Below, piece by piece: positions 57,042 to 64,000 of a stretch of 64,000 nt of DNA. Source of the DNA: Thoreauomyces humboldtii (Eukaryota; Chytridiomycota; Chytridiomycetes; Spizellomycetales; Powellomycetaceae). The notes under the pieces were generated by a model. That model worked only from the letters and a program-made list of their open reading frames with translations, did not search any database and was not told where the DNA came from. The first letter of the stretch is position 1. Each line of letters opens with the position of its first letter. The DNA is taken from positions 17,683 through 81,682 of the forward strand of contig JADGJA010000014.1 in the NCBI GenBank assembly GCA_027596035.1, read 5' to 3'. Both the position numbers and the translations under genes were made by a program.

Positions 57042-59496
57042 ATGTCCCTATATCTGCAACCTTTGAGCAGAAGGAGCTTGCAACCATGTGTATATGGTCT
57101 TCGTGGTGCATTGCGTTGGCAGAACTCGCAGGTATACGCTTACCTTCCCTTCGGGGCCTCAGGGAAATTGCCCGTTCCTCTAGACTGACTTTTGCCTCTC
57201 AGGGATGTAACGTACGGAGGATCTCTGTCAGAGTCGAGCCACGATGGGATCGGCCAAGAGCAACGTTTTCAGTATGTTTGTTTCCCTCCGCCATTTCCGT
57301 CTTTCGAGTAGCTGCTGACTACCTGCCATAGCCTTTCACCATCCCACTCACACGTACATCGGCAACGACTAGCACAACATCGAATTCTAACGTACCGAGC
57401 ACGTCTGTGTCACCGGCGGAACCTGCGCCATTACCACCATCATCATCAAGTTATCCTGAGCCTGGAACCCCTGCCGCAGACTGGCGGATCGTACGGGAGC
57501 TTGCTGCGTATCTGTGGCCAAAGGATGAAGCGAGCATCAAAGCTCGCGTGGTCATCGCGTTGTCGCTTCTTGTTGGCGGAAAGATCTTGAACGTGAACGT
57601 TCCAATCCTGTTCAAGCAGGTTGTTGACGCGTTGCAGCCTATGCCTATTGCGGATGCAACGGTCATGACTGTGGCGGGCACGGTCCTTATCGGCTACGGC
57701 GCGGCGAGACTCGGATCTTCGCTGTTTCAGGAGCTCCGAACAGCAGTTTTCGGAAGAGTGGCGCAGAGAGCGATCCGATACGCGTCTCGCGAAATCTTTC
57801 ACCACTTGCTACGACTTGATCTTGCGTTTCACTTGAATCGGCAGACAGGCGGGCTAGTTCGGGCCATCGATCGCGGAAGCAAAGGCATCAACATGATTCT
57901 GTCCTCCATGGTATTCCATGTTGTCCCAACCGCCCTGGAAATCTCGATGGTCTGTGGAATTCTGGCATACAGTTTCGGTCCAGCTTATGCTGGGGTGACT
58001 ATCGTCACGATGGGGGCTTACGCTGCCTTTACCTTTGCGACGACCAGTTGGCGTGTAAAATTCCGGAAGCAAATGAATGCGGCTGACAACAAGGCTGCAT
58101 CAGTTGCGACGGATGCGTTGCTCAACTTCGAAGCAGTCAAGTACTTCACAAACGAACGCTTCGAAATGCTGCGCTACGATCGTTCTTTGGCGAAGTACGA
58201 GGACGCAGCGATCAAGTCTGTTACCTCGCTTGCGTTGCTAAACGCGGGTCAGAGCGCTATCTTCTCGGCCGCACTCACCGGGCTTATGTGGATGGCTGCT
58301 CAAGGGGTAGTGGCCGGGACCATGACCGTCGGTGATCTTGTCATGGTCAATGGCCTTGTCTTCCAGCTGTCCATGCCCCTCAACTTCCTGGGAACCGTTT
58401 ACCGCGAAACTCGCCAGAGCCTCATCGACATGGACACTATGTTCCGCCTTCGTCACGTTAAAACTGCCATGCCAGTTCCCCCAACCGCTGCTCCGCTCTC
58501 TCTCCCAGCGGGCGGCGAGATCCGCCTGCAGGACGTTCATTTTGCATACCATCCCAGCCGCACCATCTTAAACGGTGTGGACTTCACCATCCCGGCGGGC
58601 TCGAGCGTTGCTTTCGTGGGACCGAGTGGATGCGGCAAGAGCACTATCCTCCGCTTGCTCTTCCGCTTTTTCGATCCTCAAACGGGCAGGGTGCTCATCG
58701 ATGGTCAGGACATTCGGAATGTCACTTTGAATAGTTTGCGCCAGACGATGGGGGTCGTACCGCAAGATACCATCCTCTTCAACCAGACGATATATTACAA
58801 CATCTTGTACGGGAAACCTGACGCAACTCGAGAGGAGGTCGAAGAGGCCGCTCGAAAGGCGCGTATCCACGATGTCATCGTCAATAACTTCCCTGGAGGT
58901 TACGAGACGATGGTCGGAGAGCGAGGACTCATGATCAGTGGTGGAGAAAAGCAGCGCGTGCAGCTTGCGCGGACCTTCTTGAAGGTAAGAGATTCACTAG
59001 TTCGCCGTCATGTGGCATTCAATATTGAGGCTTTTTTCCCTAGAACCCCCCAATCATGCTCTTTGACGAAGCAACGTCTGCCCTTGACCAAGGGACGGAA
59101 ACCGCCATCATGTCCACCATTCGCGACTTCCTGCGGACCCCGCCGTGTCCGAGCCTCAGCGGCGCAGCCACTCCAACGACCCGCACCGCCATCTTCATTG
59201 CTCATCGGTTGCGTACCATCATGGACTGCGATCAGATTGTCGTACTGAACGAGGGCCACGTTGCCGAGGTCGGCACCCACGACGACTTGCTGGCCAAGGG
59301 CGGTGTCTACAGCAAGATGTGGAAAGCGCAACAAGAGGGCTCATCCTCTGACGCGGAGGAGACTGAGAGCGCAGAGAGGGTGCGCGAGGAGGATGAAGCG
59401 GCTCACGGATCTTCCGCTCAGGACGGTGCTCGGCAGGAAGGGGACGGACAGGAAAAGGCGCCCAACGTTCTGCCAAACGTACCTCCGTCGCCATAG
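57042..59496 (+). CDS. ATM1: Mitochondrial ABC transporter ATM1/ABCB7
   Basis: Exons 57042-57131, 57203-57271, 57332-58984 and 59044-59496 give 754 residues. The N-terminus ([20 protein letters not shown]) is a basic amphipathic presequence. One transmembrane domain follows ([40 protein letters not shown]), with the conserved glutathione-binding region [16 protein letters not shown]. The nucleotide-binding domain has Walker [19 protein letters not shown]-loop [17 protein letters not shown], signature [14 protein letters not shown] and Walker [18 protein letters not shown], with the switch His in [12 protein letters not shown]1 exports a glutathione-linked sulfur species from mitochondria for cytosolic iron-sulfur protein assembly. 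It is a half transporter acting as a homodimer in the inner membrane. An upstream in-frame ATG at 56919 is less likely. Confidence 0.95.
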
Positions 59497-60475
59497 GAGT
59501 TTTACATGGTGTTCCTGCCGATCCCATCCCTCATCTTTTTATTCACAATACAAGCTGACAATATCCTACAGGAAGCTGTTCGCATGTGCGTTACTCTTTG
59601 CGGCACCGTAAGGTTAGGTACGCTGAGGCCTGAGGGGCCTGAGGTACCCGCTAAACGCTGGGAGGGGCAGAGGACGGGGTAGAGGCAGAGGACGCGGTAG
59701 AGGCAGAGGTTGAATACCTCCGGGGTAGTTAGCGCTACTCTACACTTACTTTGGCCGTCACTTACTTTGGTGACTCAAATGTACCCTTCGAGCATCTTCA
59801 CGTACACATCCCCCGTGTCAGTGGGTTCCAAAGTTGAATGAAAGGCACTGGTAGGTCATGCGATTCTCAGGATCAATGCTCGCCAGACACGAAGTTCATG
59901 CTGCTCTGAGCAAAGAAACGAATGTCTGAGAGCAAATCCTCAATCTCCCACATGGACCAACAACCAGTCTGTCCATCGCAAGCATGTCTCGAGCGGGAGG
60001 GGGGCCTTGAACGTCGAAAACCGTCGGAAACAGAACACACAAGAAAACAAAGGCCCTCCTGCATCCCTCTTTGTTTGAGGCGTGAATCCTTGAATGTCGT
60101 TTGCTGGGGAATCAGTGCGTGTGAGCTGTCGAGGGTGGTTCCTCCCTCTTCGCCAGAATGCTCTCGCAGAAGCCCAATCCTCTGCCCCCAATTCCAGGAC
60201 ATATACGTAAACACATCGAGCGTCAATTCGGTGATCCAGTCGCGTTGAGACATGCCAATCCCAACGGCTGTACTGAGACGAGCTCCGATGTAAGCGCGCG
60301 TGCAGCATTCGGGCGGAGGAATGGGTCGACGAAACCCTCCCTCCCCTGCCCCTCCTCAGCTGCTTTTGCTTTGACATGATCTTGTCTCACTCTTGTTCTC
60401 ACGCTAGTCCTTGAATTTCTCTTTTTTTTCTATTCCGATTCCTCTGCCGCGTCCTCGCTTTGTCTCGTTATCGAT
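59497..60475. other. 1-kb intergenic region with G/A-rich tandem repeats
   Basis: At about 59663-59710 a degenerate repeat of GGTAGAGGCAGAGGACG occurs in two to three units, next to GGCCTGAGG repeats around 59625-59645. The rest has only short open frames without family resemblance. C/T-rich sequence before 60475 looks like the leader of the next gene. Confidence 0.45.
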
Positions 60476-63400
60476 ATGAACTTCCGCTCTTATCTTCCGT
60501 CGATCCCCTCCAACTATCAACTCGAACTCCTTGGTCCAAACAATCCGCTCGGAAGTCTGCACTCGGTGATCCTGATCAATGTCGGTGCCGGTCTCGTGGC
60601 CGCGTTGGCAGTGCTGGGGCTGTGGAGACTGGCCAGTGCTGGCCCGGCCGAGGATCCCGCGGGGATAGTAGAAACGTTGAAGCGGAACCGAAGGAAATCA
60701 GAAGCAAAGGCCGCCGCGCGCGTGGCCAAACATCGGCCGAAGAATGGAGGATGGAAGAAGGTTCATGGGAAATGGGTCAATGTCTGGTGGAAGGACAACG
60801 GTTAGTTGATCTCTTCGAGCGTTCTGGGATCACGATGGAGATCCGGAAAACTCGCGCTCAGATAGCTCTGCAGAGTCGATCCTATACCCACCAGGTCTCG
60901 CTAACATGGGCAACACGTGCTTTATGAACTCTGTCATTCAAGTAGGTTGGTTTCTCATGAAGGTCTCCCTTCAGTTTCGTCCTACTAACTAACGCTTCAT
61001 GCAGGCGGTTTCGGCGTTGCCTACGATGTGCACGTACTTGCAGGATAGATGTGCAAGGGAACGATCTTGCTCCCTGTTCCCGCAAGATGAAGAAATTTCA
61101 CCCTTGTACGTTACATCATCCATGAGGGAACTTACCTCGGGTAAGGATAAACACCAGTGCAAGTCTTTTAACAACCTACTCATACTGGATACCCCCCTTT
61201 CAAAGCTTTGAATGAGCTCACCGCGTCGCGCAGATCCATCCGGCCGACCAATCTGATGGGTGCTCTCAGCGCTGCCAAGCAGAACAATATGCGCCTGCTT
61301 CATTTCAATCAAGAGGTAGGACAGAACCTTTAGCTAAATTCGTGGAGCAAAAGCTGACATCTGTATCACCTAGGATGCCCACGAGCTCTACGTTGCAGTG
61401 GCCTCCTCAGTGAACGATGAGGAAGCGGATACAGCCGGTCTGAAATCCCTTCTCGACGTTCATTCACTGCTTGATAAGACACCCGCTCCTTGGACAGCTC
61501 GAGTCCCGAATGTGGTGACGCATCTACCGAGGACCAAGGAAGGAAGTGTGCCAGAGGTGAAGCTCCCTGTGTGGAAACGGAGTCCCATGAATGGACTATC
61601 AGCCAGTGCAATGATATGTCAGACTTGTAATTATTCGGTACGAGCTTTGGGCGCGGGAAGATAAAGCCAAGGACTGATCCCCTTTCTCTAGCCTGGTACC
61701 CGTCATGAGTTTGTCAACCACCTTCAACTGAATGTTCCGATATCGGTATGAGGTTTTCGATTGGTCGATCCTCTTTGCCCATGTTAACGGAGTTACTCTT
61801 CACAGCATCGGCGCCTGACCCTTGAATACCTTCTGGACTGCTATGTTCAGCCCGAACCTATCCACGACTATATCTGTGACCGATGCTCGCTACGTGCAAC
61901 GCTGGCCAAAGCGGAAGGAGATGTGGCGCGACAGGAGGAGCGCATCGCTGAGCTCCGATCACGGGCGAAAACTGAAACATCTAGCAGCGGCACTCCTCAA
62001 AGAAAGAAGAGGAAGAAGAAGTCGGCAGCAACGATCGATAGTATTGTGGACGAGGATAGCGTCGGCTCTCAGTCGGACGGTGTTAACCAAATCGACGATT
62101 TGTCGAAACGAGCCACTCGCTCTGACCGTGATGGAGCAGTTTCGAAGGTTTTGGAAGAGGAATCGGCTCGTCTAGTGCAGATGCAAGCCGACGAGACCGT
62201 TATCCGGGACACTTTAGCCGCCAACGGACAATTGGTGAGAGGAGATCGCGATGCACTTGAAAATATGCAATGAATCGAAGCTTACTCGAGTTCTGACACT
62301 GAAGCCGAAACACATGAAACTGATCAAGATCGCGGTGCCTCTGACCAAGCGACTGGTTATGGTCGCCACGCCACCCCAGTGCCTGTGTCTGCATATGCAA
62401 CGTTCCGTGCAGCAAGCTTACGGCGCGGTCAAAAACAACGCTCCCGTCATCTTCCCAGAGTTCCTGGACATGGGGCCGTACTGCACGGTGGATTCTTTCG
62501 GCACTTATAATGCCACCGGAGTTCGACTTGAAAATTGGTCATCTGATGGGCGGCAGCTCAAGGCTTCGCCACTTCGGCAACAGTTGGAACGCAACGCCGC
62601 TGTTGGTAGATTGCCGAGCGCCATGCCTTTCAATGTATTCATGGCAGACACCACACCTGCGAGTTTCGCTTCGACGCAAATTCCTCTTGTGTCGATGGAC
62701 GCTAGCAAAGATCTCGATATTCAGATCGAGGATTCAGCTGATACCGCGCATCCGGTCGTACAGGCGAAGGCAGTACTGGACGCCCCTACGCCACATGTAT
62801 CCGAAGATATAGTGGTGGAAGCCGATACCTTCCGGTACAAAAGCTCTGATGGGGAGAACTCGGGTCATGGCATGTCGGAGACGCGGCAGCCTAGCGCTAC
62901 GCCAGCATTTGTAGCCTCTGACCCGACTCCTCCACCATCAGTGCTTAGCAATATTCCCGCGGGCCCGACCGCAGCTATACCAGCGCCTAAGGGTCCCACC
63001 CGCAAAAGCGCAAGACAACGAAACTTGAAGTCGGGATCCGGGATGCAGAACAAGGTGGTCAAAGGACAGATCCCCGGAGGAGCATCCCCGGAAACCTCAC
63101 AAACACCATCGTCGACTCCAGGCATCGCCCCTGGCAGCATGCTTTCCACCGCGCCTTCCTCCCAAACACCGCCACCTACCTCGTCGACGACTTCGAAACC
63201 GACATCCTCGTATCCTTACCTGTACAGACTGGACGCCGTGGTCGTCCACTACGGATCGCACGAACGCGGTCACTACGTCACGTACCGTCGCATGCATCCA
63301 CCTCCTCACTCGTCGACCCCGCGTCAGAGCGACACGTCACCACCTCGATCCTCGCCGACCGGGACCGGGTCGCCGTCTTCGTCGTCGGACGACTCGGACG

Positions 63401-63555
63401 CGGCGGGCATGGCGAGACATGGGGGAGGTGGCGCAAAGGTGTGGTACAGGATGTCGGACTCGGACGTGGACCTGGTGGCAGATTTCAATTCCGAGGTCTT
63501 GGGACATGGGTCCGAACATGTCTTCATGCTCTTTTATGAGCGGATTTCGGCATGA
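60476..63555 (+). CDS. USP30-like ubiquitin-specific protease with N-terminal membrane anchor
   Basis: Exons 60476-60800, 60862-60941, 61005-61140, 61206-61315, 61374-61637, 61692-61745, 61806-62234 and 62281-63555 give 890 residues. An N-terminal membrane helix (about 29-52, VILINVGAGLVAALAVLGLW) is followed by a basic cytosolic stretch (KRNRRKSEAKAAARVAKHRP), as in mitochondrial outer-membrane USP30. The Cys box is PGLANMGNTCFMNSVIQAVS, then LHFNQEDAHELYVAVASS. Zinc-type Cys pairs occur in MICQTCNYS and ICDRCS, then PPQCLCLHMQRSV. The His box is YLYRLDAVVVHYGSHERGHY with VTYRRM, and the end is HVFMLFYERIS. The chain is far longer than human USP30 (517) because of disordered insertions (~410-490 and ~560-770). 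Anchor plus basic flank suggest the outer mitochondrial or ER membrane. Confidence 0.88.
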
Positions 63556-64000
63556 GAAACCTGTCAATCCTTTGTTATATCGGTCTTGCATCTCCATTTT
63601 TTTTTTTGATATGTACTTTTTCTCAAATGACAAATCACGGACGGGTTCGGCCTCAAGGTTGATCTGTTGATTGTGTAAGGTTCAAAAACGAACATGAGAA
63701 AAAGAGCGGATTTACTTGTGACGGACCGTCTTAGAATAAATAGTGTAGCTTACACCCGGACCTCACCGCTACTTGTATTGCAATGGCGTCTCGTGCTCCC
63801 AAAAATCTGTCTAATTTGTCTATCGAAAGGGTGTAGTTACGCGTGAGAGTCGTCCGGCGTTAGTAGGTAACCGGTCGAGCAGGGTGCCATGGACTAATCA
63901 GCGGGCTTCCCCAACTTGACGAGTGCGGCTTCCATGAATCTAAGGAGTCCGATACGGCGACAGCTATAGTCAGATGCTTTACTTGATTTCGTCTCCAAGG
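63556..64000. other. 3' flank of USP gene; possible 3' end of a minus-strand gene
   Basis: A minus-strand frame is open from the window edge to a stop at 63894-63896 and would end LRFMEAALVKLGKPAD. This looks protein-like but is too short to assign. The rest is 3' UTR-like, with a T-run at about 63598-63607. Confidence 0.25.

Overview
The window is nuclear DNA of an intron-rich fungus, most likely a zoosporic (flagellated, chytrid-type) one. Introns are mostly 55-85 nt with GT-AG borders. Housekeeping genes read like fungal/opisthokont orthologs. Two genes point to a cilium or flagellum: a RIB43A axonemal protein (14395-15996) and an N-myristoylation-motif, stathmin-like coiled-coil protein resembling STMND1 (42738-43919). 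Most exon joins below were deduced by hand from splice sites and reading-frame continuity; for nearly every multi-exon gene the summed exon length is a multiple of three.

Layout. 1-5911: 3'-open FMP27/BLTP2 bridge-like lipid-transfer gene on the minus strand. 6158-8387: a rearranged segment in which an inverted copy of the RPP14-like 5' end sits next to a 5'-truncated TRM10, with three nested palindromes. 8472-12254: RNA14/CSTF77. 12337-13562: unknown protein. 14395-15996: RIB43A. 16174-17775: MINDY deubiquitinase. 18453-19882: ceramide glucosyltransferase. 20287-21126 and 21397-22736: divergent mitochondrial uL16 and an AIP-type FKBP/TPR co-chaperone. 22831-25219: CHK1 in 15 exons. 26688-28772: unknown zinc-finger protein. 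29028-30726 and 30945-32173: divergent NDUFAF5 and STK16. 32546-34253: NOP58. 34708-36663: PGS1. 36699-38728: unknown charged protein. 39075-40750: arrestin-fold protein. 40841-42010: glutaminyl cyclase. 42738-43919: stathmin-like. 44273-46075: enolase. 46348-48096 and 48285-51462: divergent HEI10 and an unknown coiled-coil protein. 51648-53182: OST-alpha/TMEM184. 54390-55256: secreted Reeler-domain protein. 55532-56772: OTU1/YOD1 broken at its active site by a 113-bp dispersed repeat. 57042-59496: ATM1 mitochondrial ABC transporter. 60476-63555: USP30-like membrane-anchored deubiquitinase.

How the genes relate. There is no biosynthetic cluster or operon; this is a generic gene-dense chromosome segment. 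Themes recur: mitochondrial functions (uL16m, NDUFAF5, PGS1, ATM1, possibly USP30), three deubiquitinase families (MINDY, OTU1, USP), RNA processing (RNA14, NOP58, RPP14, TRM10) and meiosis/checkpoint (HEI10, CHK1). I saw no CRISPR, rRNA or tRNA gene and no autonomous transposon. The most unusual material is structural: the TRM10/RPP14 fold-back rearrangement and the repeat-interrupted OTU1 gene. Both should be checked against assembly error before biological interpretation.
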